From: Ekhidna sp.
Lineage (GTDB): Bacteria; Bacteroidota; Bacteroidia; Cytophagales; Cyclobacteriaceae
Assembly: GCA_028821635.1 (NCBI GenBank)
Contig: JAPPDO010000201.1
Span: 1 to 12,279 of the forward strand
Reading direction: 5' to 3'
DNA length: 12,279 nucleotides
This document shows, one piece after another, positions 1 to 7,504 of the stretch. Position 1 is the stretch's first letter, and every line of letters begins with the position of its first letter. The notes beneath the pieces were generated by a model, which had not been told where the DNA came from, did no database searches, and saw only the letters and a list, made by a program, of their open reading frames with translations. Made by a program: the position numbers and the translations under genes.

Positions 1-1
1 C

Positions 2-142
2 ACGTTTAAAATAGTAAGCCTAAGCGGAAAGCCTCTGCTGGAAGGCACCACCAACACCCAAATGGACATAGCATCTCTGCGCAGCGGTCTGTACCTTGTG
101 CAGCTACCGGACGGGCGGTTGTTGAAGTTTGTGAGGGAGTAG
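2..142 (+). CDS. C-terminal end of a T9SS-secreted protein (Por secretion tail)
   Basis: The reading frame is open from base 2 to a TAG at 140-142, so only the last 46 residues of a larger protein are present. They read FKIVSLSGKPLLEG, then a short hydrophilic stretch, MDIASLRSGLYLVQL, and end in LLKFVRE. This is the type A C-terminal sorting domain of the Bacteroidota type IX secretion system: a beta-sandwich with the 'SLxSGLYLV' strand and a basic end in '(K/R)F(V/L)(K/R)'. The domain directs export through the outer membrane and is normally cleaved, with the mature protein secreted or anchored to surface lipopolysaccharide. The passenger domain lies outside the window, so its activity cannot be inferred. 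The next + strand gene is over 500 bp away. Confidence 0.85.
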   Translation, partial: TFKIVSLSGKPLLEGTTNTQMDIASLRSGLYLVQLPDGRLLKFVRE

Positions 143-338
143 CTGCCTAACAGGAAAGCGGTAAAATTATATCGGCATGATGTCCGTTAATGGTGTTGTT
201 TTCCATTATTCCTTCCATTCTTGAAACAGTCTTTAGCATGGCATTTGGGACTGTTTGTAGTTTTAGTATTAATCTACTTCATCTTAACAATAGCTAAAAT
301 CTTTTTGATTTTTAGCTGTCCGACTTAACCTAAAGGTT
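143..338. other. Non-coding gap with two hairpins
   Basis: No convincing gene is visible on either strand. Two inverted repeats can be read. AAACAGTC at 224-231 pairs with GACTGTTT at 249-256 around a 17-nt loop. AGCTAAAATC at 292-301 pairs with GATTTTTAGCT at 307-317, with one extra T in the right arm and a 5-nt loop. Either could end transcription of the T9SS gene from the left or of the small minus-strand gene at 339-506, since the gap lies between converging 3' ends. Neither has a clear T tract after the stem, so terminator function is inference. Confidence 0.3.
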
Positions 339-506
339 TTATCTCAAGTGATTAATTAGAGTGGGATACCCATCTTTTTTTATTTCTTGAGCCAGTTCGT
401 TTTCAAGTCGTTTAACGTCGTGGTAAAATGCACCCTGAGATTTTTCAATTTTACTAACCCAACTTTTCCGTGTTCTGACGGCTTTATGAGAGATTATCTT
501 GGTCAT
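339..506 (-). CDS. Small basic/helical hypothetical protein (55 aa)
   Basis: I read a 55-residue minus-strand frame that starts at ATG (506-504), directly after an in-frame TAA, and stops at TAA (341-339). The product starts MTKIISHKAVRTRKSWVSKI and continues with motifs such as GAFYHDVKRLENELAQEI and GYPTLINHLR. It is rich in Lys/Arg and Glu, probably helical, and has no signal peptide or membrane segment. Composition and codon use look much more like a real protein than the overlapping + strand frame (387-680), which is Phe- and Cys-rich and begins at TTG. I do not recognise the family. It points toward the T9SS gene, with hairpins between the two 3' ends. It may be an intact small gene or the surviving end of a larger one. 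Confidence 0.5.
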   Translation of the reverse strand: MTKIISHKAVRTRKSWVSKIEKSQGAFYHDVKRLENELAQEIKKDGYPTLINHLR

Positions 507-669
507 TTAGTTTTTTATTTGCCAAAACTCTTTATTTGTTTGCATTTAATTCTGGCATTAAAAAGTAAAAATAAGCATATAATTTCATTCTGTGAGTTTA
601 TTTTTGCTTGGAAGAGTGCCAATAAACTCTTGATGAGTGCGTTATTTTCTAAAAATAAACCAAAAACAG

Positions 670-1518
670 GTGAAAAGTAATACTATCTTTAAAGGAATTT
701 TATTCTGTTGCTCATCCTTTTTGTTGGTAGTTCCATCCGTTTCACAGGAAGAATCACTGGATGATATTTTCAAAGTGGATTATGACACGCCGCTGACACT
801 TGACTTAGCTGAGGAAGAGGAAGCCAAAATTGATCCGGCGGCAAAAGAGAAGAAGGTAAAAAGAAACGTATTCTTCGGAATCAAAACAAAAAAGGGATTT
901 ACCCGATCCAAATATGGAAGAGACGTTGTTATTGAGCTTTTTCATGTGCTAAAGAAATATGAAAATCCTCCCGAGTATGCCAGAGATTTCTATTGGTACG
1001 ATACAAAAAAGAAAAAACTTGTCAATTCATTACGAATAGACCAAGATGCAGCCAAAGTATTGCATGGTTCCTATAAAAAAATGCTTGGTGAGATAGTGCT
1101 GGAGGAAGGATGGTTTTACAAAGGAATGAAGCATCGCAGATGGGTTCGTTTTAACAGGCATGATATTTTGCAAGAAAAGAAGTATTGGTGGAAAGGATGG
1201 CCTCAAGAATCCAAGCTGGCATATTACGATTTTAACAAGACGAAGCTCAGGGAAGTCGTTCCGGTGCATTATGAAGAAAGGAATGGTGATTACTGGGCGT
1301 TTCACAAAGATGGATCTATTGCAGTTTTTGGTGAATACAAATTTGACCATAAGGTCGGACTATGGAGAGAATACTATGACGGGAGGCGCATTAAAAGAGA
1401 GGTAATTTATCCGAAGGAGCCCTTTGATTTTAAGTTTACTCCCTACATCAGCAGGGAGTGGGACCGAAAAGGGAGCCTGATTTACGACAGCAAGAAATCT
1501 CTCAGAGGTCGTAAGTAG
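670..1518 (+). CDS. Exported MORN/YwqK-like repeat protein
   Basis: The product is 282 residues if it starts at GTG 670, my choice, because this gives a compact signal peptide: MKSNTIFKGILF, a hydrophobic core, then VPSVSQ|EE. A GTG at 637 in the same frame would add 11 charged residues before it. The mature protein is hydrophilic with an acidic then Lys-rich N-terminal part. From roughly residue 130 it shows imperfect MORN-like units of the 'G-W-x-(F/Y)-x-x-x-G' type, such as EEGWFYKGMKHRRWVRF, GDYWAFHKDGSIAVFGEYKF and KVGLWREYYDGRR. This is the style of Bacteroidota proteins annotated as YwqK-family 'antitoxin component', although most are exported and not toxin partners. Location is probably periplasm or outer membrane. 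An 84-bp gap separates it from the oxidoreductase gene. Molecular function is unknown. Confidence 0.7.
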   Translation: MKSNTIFKGILFCCSSFLLVVPSVSQEESLDDIFKVDYDTPLTLDLAEEEEAKIDPAAKEKKVKRNVFFGIKTKKGFTRSKYGRDVVIELFHVLKKYENPPEYARDFYWYDTKKKKLVNSLRIDQDAAKVLHGSYKKMLGEIVLEEGWFYKGMKHRRWVRFNRHDILQEKKYWWKGWPQESKLAYYDFNKTKLREVVPVHYEERNGDYWAFHKDGSIAVFGEYKFDHKVGLWREYYDGRRIKREVIYPKEPFDFKFTPYISREWDRKGSLIYDSKKSLRGRK

Positions 1519-1602
1519 CCCGGAATTTCAAATTGTTATTCCTTAACATAGACTTGCAAAAATTAAGTAGTCTTTATTAAAAGACATTAACAAACAAACA
1601 CC

Positions 1603-3027
1603 TTGAAAAACAAGACTATTATCATCGGTGCAGGACCTGCCGGCGTAAGTTGTGCCTATGCGCTAGCAAAAAAAGGGAAAGAAGTAGAGATTTACGAAGC
1701 CAGCAAAAATATCGGAGGAATGGCAAGGAGTTTTGAACTATGGGGGCAGCGAGTGGACTTAGGCCCACATCGTTTCTTTTCAAAGCAAAAAGAAATCAAT
1801 GCTTTTTTTACTGAACTCATCAAAGAAGATTTCACACTGGTTGAAAGGCAAACGCGCATTTATTACAGACAACGGTATTTTAACTATCCTCTGAAATTAA
1901 GTAATGTCTTAACCAACTTATCTCCACTGGAAATCTTGCTGATTTTATGGTTTTTTGGGGTGAGGCTGATTAAACCGTTGAAAAATCCTAAAAATTTTGA
2001 AGAATGGGTGACCAATGCTTTTGGGAAGAAGTTGTATGAGATGTTTTTTAAGCATTACACTGAAAAACTATGGGGGATAGCATGTACTCAGATTGATGCT
2101 GACTGGGCCGCTCAAAGAATAAAAACCCTCACGCTTTTGGCAGCGGTAAAATCTGCTGTTGTTGGAAATAAAGGGAATAAACATAAAACCTTAGTTGATC
2201 AGTTTGCTTACCCTAAAAATGGGTCAGGCACTTTGTACGAACGTGCGGCTGATTATGTGGTGAATAAGGGTGGAAAAGTTGTTTTAGAGACTCGCATTAA
2301 AAGCATTGTTCTGAATCAGGAAGAAAATGAAGTGAAAGGGATTGAGTTAGAGGACGGAACGCTTAAATATGCAACATCCATTGTCTCAACTATGCCTATT
2401 ACATCGCTGATAAGCGGCCTTGAGAGGGTGCCTGAAGAAGTGAAAAAAGCGGCTGAGAGCCTTTATTTTAGAAATACCATCTTAGTTTATTTAGAAATCA
2501 ACCGGCTGGATTTATTTACTGACAACTGGTTGTACATTCATTCGCCGGATGTGCGTCATGGCAGAGTTACCAATTTTAGAAACTGGTGCCCTAGTCTTAA
2601 TCGGGATTCAAAGACCACCATTTTGTGCATGGAGTTTTGGTGTTTTGAGGATGAGGCGATATGGACTACGGGGGAGGATCATGTGATAAAAATAGCTAAA
2701 GATGAGATTTATAAGATCAATCTGATTTCTGGTGAAGATAAAATTTTAAATGCCAAAGTTGTGAAGGTTCCCAAATGCTATCCTGTTTATGAGAGCGGTT
2801 ATCAGGAGAATATGAAGGTGATTATTGACTTTTTAGATAAAATAAAGGGTTTAATTTTAATCGGGAGGTATGGAGCTTTCAAATACAATAATCAGGATCA
2901 TTCCATATTAATGGGGCTGTTGGCGGCTGACAAAATTGCAGATAGAAAACCCATTAATCTGTGGGAGATCAACACCGATACTGAATATCAGGAGGATGGG
3001 AAGATCAAAGATGTTTTGGTTCAATGA
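1603..3027 (+). CDS. FAD-dependent oxidoreductase, protoporphyrinogen oxidase/amine oxidase-like
   Basis: This is a 474-residue flavoprotein with a TTG start. The N-terminus has the dinucleotide fold G9-x-G11-x-x-G14, with acidic E32 at the end of the second strand to bind the adenosine ribose, followed by GGMARSF (38-44) and DLGPHRFFS. The C-terminus has GRYGAFKYNNQDHSILMG, the second FAD-contact motif (N-x-DHS) of this COG1232 (HemY-like) subgroup. It is not a true haem-pathway enzyme by context. Members of this subgroup often sit beside glycosyltransferases and resemble UDP-galactopyranose mutase, so a role in modifying a lipid-linked or nucleotide sugar is likely, but the substrate is unknown. 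The 15-bp gap to the following GT-C gene indicates co-transcription. The gene looks intact. Confidence 0.85.
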   Translation: MKNKTIIIGAGPAGVSCAYALAKKGKEVEIYEASKNIGGMARSFELWGQRVDLGPHRFFSKQKEINAFFTELIKEDFTLVERQTRIYYRQRYFNYPLKLSNVLTNLSPLEILLILWFFGVRLIKPLKNPKNFEEWVTNAFGKKLYEMFFKHYTEKLWGIACTQIDADWAAQRIKTLTLLAAVKSAVVGNKGNKHKTLVDQFAYPKNGSGTLYERAADYVVNKGGKVVLETRIKSIVLNQEENEVKGIELEDGTLKYATSIVSTMPITSLISGLERVPEEVKKAAESLYFRNTILVYLEINRLDLFTDNWLYIHSPDVRHGRVTNFRNWCPSLNRDSKTTILCMEFWCFEDEAIWTTGEDHVIKIAKDEIYKINLISGEDKILNAKVVKVPKCYPVYESGYQENMKVIIDFLDKIKGLILIGRYGAFKYNNQDHSILMGLLAADKIADRKPINLWEINTDTEYQEDGKIKDVLVQ

Positions 3028-3042
3028 GGATGGAATACTAGC

Positions 3043-4428
3043 ATGAAAATGAATCCCTTTAAAAAGCTGTTTATTATTGGTCTTGTAGTGCATATCGTGT
3101 ATGTGTTAATTGTTTGCAGCACCGGTAGCAGCTTGTCTGATTTCCTTCAGAAGGATGATGATCAGTTGATGAGAATAGTTTCGCTGGATTATTCTTTAGA
3201 CACAGTAGGTTATATCGCTTCTGCGGATAACTTTTTAGCGTATGGCGTATTCGGCAAAGAGAATGAACCGGATCATCTTCGAACTATCGGGTATCCGTTA
3301 ATTATTTACCTTTTCAAGGCGACATTAGGGGCGTATTGGTATTACGGGTTATTAATTTTTCAGATTCTGCTTGGAGCGTTAATATACCCGATCGCCTACG
3401 GAATAGGCACAGCGATTTTCCCAAAAAGCAAGAAAAGGACGATATTTTATTCAATCATCACATTAATGTTGTTGGGAGGGTACTTCACAAAAAGTATGTA
3501 TGTGCTAACAGATATGCCTTGCGCCTCTTTTCTTTTACTTGGAATGTATCTCAGTATTATTTCCATAACCACCAAGAAAAACTACCTGATGATACTCAGT
3601 GTAATAGCACTTTCATTTGCCGCTTTGATAAGACCTAATCTGATTCTTTATCCAATCGTTCACTTCTTACTGCTTCTTTACGTGGCAAAAGAGCATAATT
3701 TGTGGATACAGATAAAAACCAAAAGAGTAATATGGGCATCATCTGTAATACTTCTTTTGATGTGCAATTTATCTTCTTTCAGGCTATACAATGCTTATGG
3801 GGTCTTTTCACCGTCTAGTGTTTTAGGTATAAATATGTTTGAATATTCAGTAAAAGAAATCATGTCAAGAAACGGAGAAGAGGAGAAATATGTATTGTGG
3901 GAATCTGAAATTGATGCTGAGAATAATTGGATAACTCAAGATAAACTACGAAAAGACAGGTTTTTTGAGGTAGTATTTAATAATCCCAGATTAGCTATCT
4001 TATACTGGGTAAGAGTTGCGACGAAACATCTTTTATCTCCCCACCATAAAGAGATAGTAAGAACATATATGGGTGATGAACAATATATGGTTTTAAAAAA
4101 TCATAAAGTAAGTAAAGCTACTATGCGAAGTTCATTTACTGTAATGTGGGTTGGATACTATATTTTATACTTTTTAAATGCTATTATATTATTGTTGGGA
4201 TTTTTATATCTGTGTTATAAGTTCTCAAAAAAAGAATACCTGTTTGTTTTTGTATTTTTGTCCCTCATTTTCTTAATTATAGGGCCATCCTTTATTGTAG
4301 AAGGAAGTGGTTCAAGAATGAGACTTCCAGTTGAGCCTTTTTTGCTCATTTTAGCCTTTCAATATTTGGAAATAAAAAAGAAAGCAATTAAAAATATTCT
4401 GCGACTAGCTACTACTAAAAAATCATAA
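3043..4428 (+). CDS. GT-C membrane glycosyltransferase (ArnT/PMT-like, GT39/GT83 type)
   Basis: The 461-residue polytopic membrane protein starts at ATG 3043; an in-frame ATG at 3049 is an alternative. A first membrane helix (about 8-26) is followed by the extracytoplasmic loop D53-TVGY57, AADNFLAYGVF and R80-TIGYP85. This is the GT-C signature: a catalytic Asp with a nearby Tyr, then Gly-(I/V)-Phe and R-x-x-GYP. About nine or ten further hydrophobic segments follow, then a Lys-rich cytoplasmic tail. Such enzymes take a sugar from a polyprenyl-phosphate donor and add it to lipid A, a glycan or a protein on the periplasmic face of the inner membrane. The partner is presumably the FAD oxidoreductase just upstream. 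Acceptor and sugar cannot be read from sequence. The stop is followed by a short convergent gap to yidD. Confidence 0.8.
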   Translation: MKMNPFKKLFIIGLVVHIVYVLIVCSTGSSLSDFLQKDDDQLMRIVSLDYSLDTVGYIASADNFLAYGVFGKENEPDHLRTIGYPLIIYLFKATLGAYWYYGLLIFQILLGALIYPIAYGIGTAIFPKSKKRTIFYSIITLMLLGGYFTKSMYVLTDMPCASFLLLGMYLSIISITTKKNYLMILSVIALSFAALIRPNLILYPIVHFLLLLYVAKEHNLWIQIKTKRVIWASSVILLLMCNLSSFRLYNAYGVFSPSSVLGINMFEYSVKEIMSRNGEEEKYVLWESEIDAENNWITQDKLRKDRFFEVVFNNPRLAILYWVRVATKHLLSPHHKEIVRTYMGDEQYMVLKNHKVSKATMRSSFTVMWVGYYILYFLNAIILLLGFLYLCYKFSKKEYLFVFVFLSLIFLIIGPSFIVEGSGSRMRLPVEPFLLILAFQYLEIKKKAIKNILRLATTKKS

Positions 4429-4527
4429 TGATCCTAATGAAATTATGATACCTTTTGGTTTAAATCTTAGAATTAAGCTCTTTATTGTAGCAAAGTTTAT
4501 TCCCAACGCTTTTAAAACAAAACAACC

Positions 4528-4743
4528 TCAAGGCACCGGATCATAGCCACACCCACCCCAAGGATGGCATCTGCCAGTACGCTTAATGCCCATCCAAACG
4601 CCCTTAATTCCATACTTTCGGATAGCTTCCTTTGTATATTGAGAGCAAGTGGGTGTAAATCGGCATGAGTGGGGAAATAAGGGCGACAGCGTGTACTGAT
4701 ATAATTGAATGGGGGCGATCAGTATTTTCCTTACAATTCGCAT
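4528..4743 (-). CDS. yidD: Membrane protein insertion efficiency factor YidD
   Basis: The 71-residue protein has the full YidD signature: an amphipathic N-terminal segment ([19 protein letters not shown]), then C27-RFTPTCSQY36, a helix with EAIRKYG, and R58[11 protein letters not shown]69. YidD is a small peripheral protein on the inner face of the cytoplasmic membrane that helps YidC/Sec insert membrane proteins. The length is typical for the family and the start is ATG 4743. In many bacteria yidD lies between rnpA and yidC. Here it stands alone, convergent with the glycosyltransferase and divergent from the outer-membrane protein gene, an arrangement common enough in Bacteroidota. Nothing suggests damage. 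Confidence 0.95.
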   Translation of the reverse strand: MRIVRKILIAPIQLYQYTLSPLFPHSCRFTPTCSQYTKEAIRKYGIKGVWMGIKRTGRCHPWGGCGYDPVP

Positions 4744-4769
4744 AAGTCACAAAAATAAGAAGAGATATT

Positions 4770-4799
4770 TTTGCTTGCTATTGAAATTCATTCTGTTTG
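4770..4799 (+). promoter_or_regulatory. Candidate Bacteroidota-type promoter for the outer-membrane protein gene
   Basis: TTTG at 4770-4773 is followed after 18 bp by TCTGTTTG at 4792-4799, one mismatch from the -7 consensus TAnnTTTG. The start codon at 4813 lies only 13 bp beyond, so the leader would be very short. This is a plausible but unproven match. Confidence 0.35.
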
Positions 4800-4812
4800 C
4801 TGAGCTTCCAAG

Positions 4813-5160
4813 ATGAAGCATCGCAAGATTCTGTTGATGAGACCCTTCCTGAGAAATTTACTGACTTTACCGTTGATCATAATTGTTCTACATAGCGGGC
4901 ATGGTCAGGACTCAACCGAATGGATTAGTATAGAAAAGATTTCTATTGAAGGAAACAGGAAAACTAAAGAACGAATTATTACCCGAGAGCTGAGCTTTAA
5001 TGTTGGAGATTCACTTCTTTTCACTCAATTTGATAGCCTATTCATTTGGAATAAAATACGCATCTACAATACCAACCTTTTCAATGAGGTAAATCTTTCG
5101 CTTATCAATATCTCCGAGATGAGAGATGGTACTTTTATCCTTCTCCTATTTTCAGATTAA
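4813..5160 (+). pseudogene. 5' part of a frameshifted BamA/TamA-like outer-membrane protein gene (signal peptide + POTRA)
   Basis: The protein starts at ATG 4813 with a signal peptide (basic start, then NLLTLPLIIIVLHSGHGQ). It continues into one POTRA domain (about residues 40-100): ISIEKISIEGNRKTKERIITREL, then the second strand/helix around GDSLLF and LFNEVNLSLI. POTRA domains bind periplasmic partners in the Omp85 superfamily. After NISEM the frame runs into a stop at 5158-5160. The expected continuation, DERWYFYPSPIF, is encoded at once in another frame, so the frame was lost around 5088-5120. By itself this product has no barrel and would be non-functional. The break is either a true mutation or an assembly error. 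Confidence 0.8.
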
Positions 5161-6221
5161 TTGATCGGAATTTTAATGATTGGTGGGTAAATCGGAATCG
5201 AGACCTTAGCCGGGTAAACTATGGCGTAAGAGTCCATCAATTTAACTTCAGGGGAAGAAGGGAGTTTCTAAGGGTTGTTTTACAAACCGGATTTACCAAC
5301 GTATTTAACCTGCGATACAATATCCCTTACATAGATAAAAAGCAACGTAATGGACTCTTATTAGACTTGAGCTACAGCGAAGCAAAAAACGTCGCTTTTA
5401 CGACTATCAAGAATGTGCCACGCTTTACTTCAGAAATTGATGAGGACTTAAGGAAGGTTTCCCGAAATCTTGTAAGGCATTCTTATCGAAGCTATTTTTA
5501 TACGTTTCACCGCACGACTTTGGCTTACTTTCACGTTAAAGTAGCAGATACACTTGCTCGTCTCAATCCCAACTACTTAGGAGATGGGAGAACCACGCAG
5601 CGACATTTTTATTTTGGACATTCCTTCCTTCTTGATAAAAGAGATAACATCAACTATCCCACCGAGGGCCAAAGGCTTTTTGTGGGGATTTTTAAGCATG
5701 GACTCGGAATTTATAATGATGGTGTGGATTATTGGAGAGTTAGGCTGGCAGCGTCTAAATATTGGAATCTTAAAAAGGGATTTTATGCTGCGAGTGATGT
5801 CTCGATACTGTCTACCTTCCCTGAAGAACGTGCCTATTATAACTACTACAAAATAGGATTTTTATTCGAGGTGCTTAGAGGTTATGACTTAAACGTAATA
5901 GAAGGCAGTAATTACATGATTCAGCGCAATGAGATTAAATACAAACTGATTGCAAAAAAATGGAATATCAGCAGAATAATGCCGATTCGACAGTTCCAGA
6001 CTTTCCCTTTCACTATGTACGGCAAAGTATACTTCGATCAGGGATATGCAAGAGGGTATCCAGAGTATGACGGAAGTGAACTACTCAGTGATAGGTACCT
6101 ATATAGTTACGGAGCCGGGCTGGACCTAGTCCTTGTTAATGATTTAACTTTTCGTTTAGAGTATTCCCGAAATGTATTAAATCAGACTTTCTTCTTTATC
6201 AACCTCCTCGCCTTGCTCTAG
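5088..6221 (+). pseudogene. 3' part of the BamA/TamA-like gene (outer-membrane beta-barrel)
   Basis: This frame is open from 5088, after an in-frame TGA at 5085-5087, to TAG 6219-6221. It has no good internal start before TTG 5367. It reads DERWYFYPSPIF, RNFNDWWVNRNRDLSRVNYG, NIPYIDKKQRNGLLLDLSYS and LARLNPNYLGDGRTTQRHF, then RDNINYPTEGQRL, and ends in LTFRLEYSRNVLNQTFFFI. Alternating strands rich in aromatics and glycine are typical of the 16-strand Omp85/surface-antigen barrel of Bacteroidota one-POTRA proteins. Joined to the upstream part it gives a protein of roughly 470 residues, near the usual size. The last residues are LLALL rather than the common terminal aromatic, so the end may also be altered. 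Without a start or signal peptide it cannot be exported alone. Confidence 0.75.
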
Positions 6222-6309
6222 TTAGAATACTTTAGGCCATTGCATGAAGTAAACCATAGTTTTTAAATTACACTAAAAACCTTCATTCTTTGAAATATTA
6301 ATTGCAGTT

Positions 6310-6504
6310 TCATGAATTTCCTAGAGTATGACCACCGGATTTAATAATTTCATAATTCAAATTAGAACTCAGCTTTCTAATATCTTCGCCTAAATTACCC
6401 GGATTGCTTCCGCTTCCGCCGGGCCAGCTTCCATAACTGTCTTTTAGCTTAATTCCAGCTTGTTTTGAATACTGAATACCAAAATCAGTACAGTTACAAA
6501 GCAT
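6310..6504 (-). CDS. Small protein carrying a GSWP/GSNP module (copy B)
   Basis: The frame has 64 codons from ATG 6504, immediately preceded by an in-frame TGA, to TGA 6310-6312. The core is KDSYGSWPGGSGSNPGNLG followed by EDIRKLSS, then GGHTLGNS at the end. It is homologous to the product of 7011-7223: both share DFG, GxxxKDSYGSWP, GSNPxxLGxDIR, a Ser pair and a C-terminal GH-x-x-x-NS. The two genes differ at many synonymous sites; for example the two serines of DSYGS are TCA/TCT in one copy and AGT/AGC in the other. That is a sign of an old duplication held by protein-level selection. There is no signal peptide or membrane helix. The N-terminal ten residues are not conserved with the other copy, so this may be the detached C-terminal module of a larger protein. 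Family unknown. Confidence 0.5.
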   Translation of the reverse strand: MLCNCTDFGIQYSKQAGIKLKDSYGSWPGGSGSNPGNLGEDIRKLSSNLNYEIIKSGGHTLGNS

Positions 6505-6604
6505 TCAATTCATACCCTAATTACAGTTTGAAATGCACTCATACTCGCCTACTCTTAAAAACTTTCCTAAACCAACTATTCTCTGTGCATTGTGTCAGAA
6601 ACAT

Positions 6605-7027
6605 TTACACTTCAAAGAAACATTTACTTTTTCCTTTATTTAATATAATTGTCCCTTTTATTCTATTATCTCTAATTAATACGGGAAACAAATATTTACC
6701 TCCTCTTTTTTTAGAGTAGAATAAGTAAAGATGACCATTCCAAACAAGGTTATTAAGTTGCTTTGGCAAATAGCTCTCATTTGGAATATATTTTATTTCT
6801 ATTTTCTCAAATATTATAGTTGATTTTCCTTCTTCATAAATCGTTCTGAAGATTTCTTGCCCACTTGAGTCACTTAAGGTATATTTATGGTATTTTGATA
6901 GAATACTATCTACAGAGCAATCAACATTTTTCAGGTCATTTAAGTACTCATTTATTATATGGGTTTCCTGACCGAAACACAAAACACTGCTAATTGGCAG
7001 AAAAATCACATTAATTACAACTGCCAC
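6605..7027 (-). CDS. Small exported protein of unknown function, possible immunity partner
   Basis: The 140-residue product starts at GTG 7027; an in-frame GTG six codons later is equally possible. The start lies inside the end of the preceding gene (17-bp overlap with 7011-7223), so translation is probably coupled. A hydrophobic leader (VINVIFLPISSVLCFGQ|ETH) looks like a signal peptide, although no basic residues precede it. The mature part is about 120 residues of mixed alpha/beta character with HLYLFYSKKRGGKYLFPVLI and IKGTIILNKGKSKCFFEV near the end. I do not recognise the family. Its place directly after module A, and before the homologous module B, is the layout expected of an immunity gene among orphan toxin C-termini, but this is inference from position only. 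Confidence 0.55.
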   Translation of the reverse strand: MAVVINVIFLPISSVLCFGQETHIINEYLNDLKNVDCSVDSILSKYHKYTLSDSSGQEIFRTIYEEGKSTIIFEKIEIKYIPNESYLPKQLNNLVWNGHLYLFYSKKRGGKYLFPVLIRDNRIKGTIILNKGKSKCFFEV

Positions 7028-7223
7028 TATTTAACTTTGCATGACCTCTAGTTTTGTTAACTTCGCTAGAACTCATTGATCTGATATCCTGACCTAAGTC
7101 TTCGGGATTACTCCCTCCACCAAAAGGCCAAGACCCGTATGAATCTTTAATATTTAATCCACATTTACTACTTGCGCCCAAGCCAAAATCAATGCCTCTG
7201 TAGGTATTTACATAATGGTTCAA
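7011..7223 (-). CDS. Small protein carrying a GSWP/GSNP module (copy A)
   Basis: The frame has 70 codons from TTG 7223 to TAA 7011-7013, with a stop three codons before the start. It contains GIDFGLGASSKCGLNIKDSY, GSWPFGGGSNPEDLGQDIRS, then a Ser run and TRGHAKLNSGSCN. It aligns through about 55 residues with copy B (6310-6504), with invariant DFG, KDSYGSWP, GSNP, LG-x-DIR, SS, GH and NS. The weak TTG start and unconserved N-terminus suggest either a very small protein or the C-terminal end of a lost larger one. The GTG of the next gene lies within its last codons. It sits 57 bp after the 53-residue gene that follows the restriction-modification genes, all on one strand, so read-through from that operon is possible. 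The function is unknown; the module is too short to assign a catalytic site. Confidence 0.5.
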   Translation of the reverse strand: MNHYVNTYRGIDFGLGASSKCGLNIKDSYGSWPFGGGSNPEDLGQDIRSMSSSEVNKTRGHAKLNSGSCN

Positions 7224-7280
7224 GATAATTTAAGGTTATAATATTTTAGGGAATTATCCGTTTAACTTGACAAATTAAAA

Positions 7281-7442
7281 CTACACTTCTTTCATGTAAG
7301 GTGTTCCGTTTTTATCTAAACGCATGACAAACTTTCGGTTAAGGTCTGCCTTGGTTGGCTCTTTGGGTCGCTTGTGTTCTACGCTTTTTAGCTTGAGTAA
7401 TCCTTTGGCAAACTGATCTAATTTTTTCTTGTTTATTGGCAT
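7281..7442 (-). CDS. Small basic hypothetical protein (53 aa) after the specificity gene
   Basis: This frame runs from ATG 7442-7440 to TAG 7283-7281. The product starts MPINKKKLDQFAKGLLKLKS, contains HKRPKEPTKADLNRKF, and ends in VMRLDKNGTPYMKEV. It is strongly basic and soluble, and the C-terminal part (FVMRLDKNGTPYMKEV) reads as a beta-hairpin, so the composition is that of a real protein. No family is recognised. It follows the specificity subunit gene after about 60 bp on the same strand and may be the last gene of the restriction-modification operon. A small DNA-binding or accessory role would fit the charge but is speculation. Confidence 0.55.
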   Translation of the reverse strand: MPINKKKLDQFAKGLLKLKSVEHKRPKEPTKADLNRKFVMRLDKNGTPYMKEV

Positions 7443-7504
7443 TGTTTATTTTTCTTTGATTTTACGAGTACGATTAACCACTTTCTTGAAATTACCATAG
7501 GTGC

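Noticed and set aside
387..680. 97-codon + strand frame starting at TTG
   Set aside because: Phe/Cys-rich composition with no motif; it lies over the much more protein-like minus-strand frame 339-506 and overlaps the start of the MORN-like gene.
1030..1350. 106-codon minus-strand frame
   Set aside because: It lies entirely inside the MORN-like gene on the other strand and has shadow-like composition.
3336..3638. 100-codon + strand frame
   Set aside because: It is an alternate frame inside the well-supported GT-C glycosyltransferase.
5088..5160. Programmed ribosomal frameshift in the outer-membrane protein gene
   Set aside because: No slippery heptamer or following stem was visible, and this protein family is not known to use recoding. 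A mutation or sequence error is simpler.
6465..6719. 84-codon + strand frame
   Set aside because: It is antisense to the end of the 140-residue exported protein and the start of module copy B, with no recognisable content.
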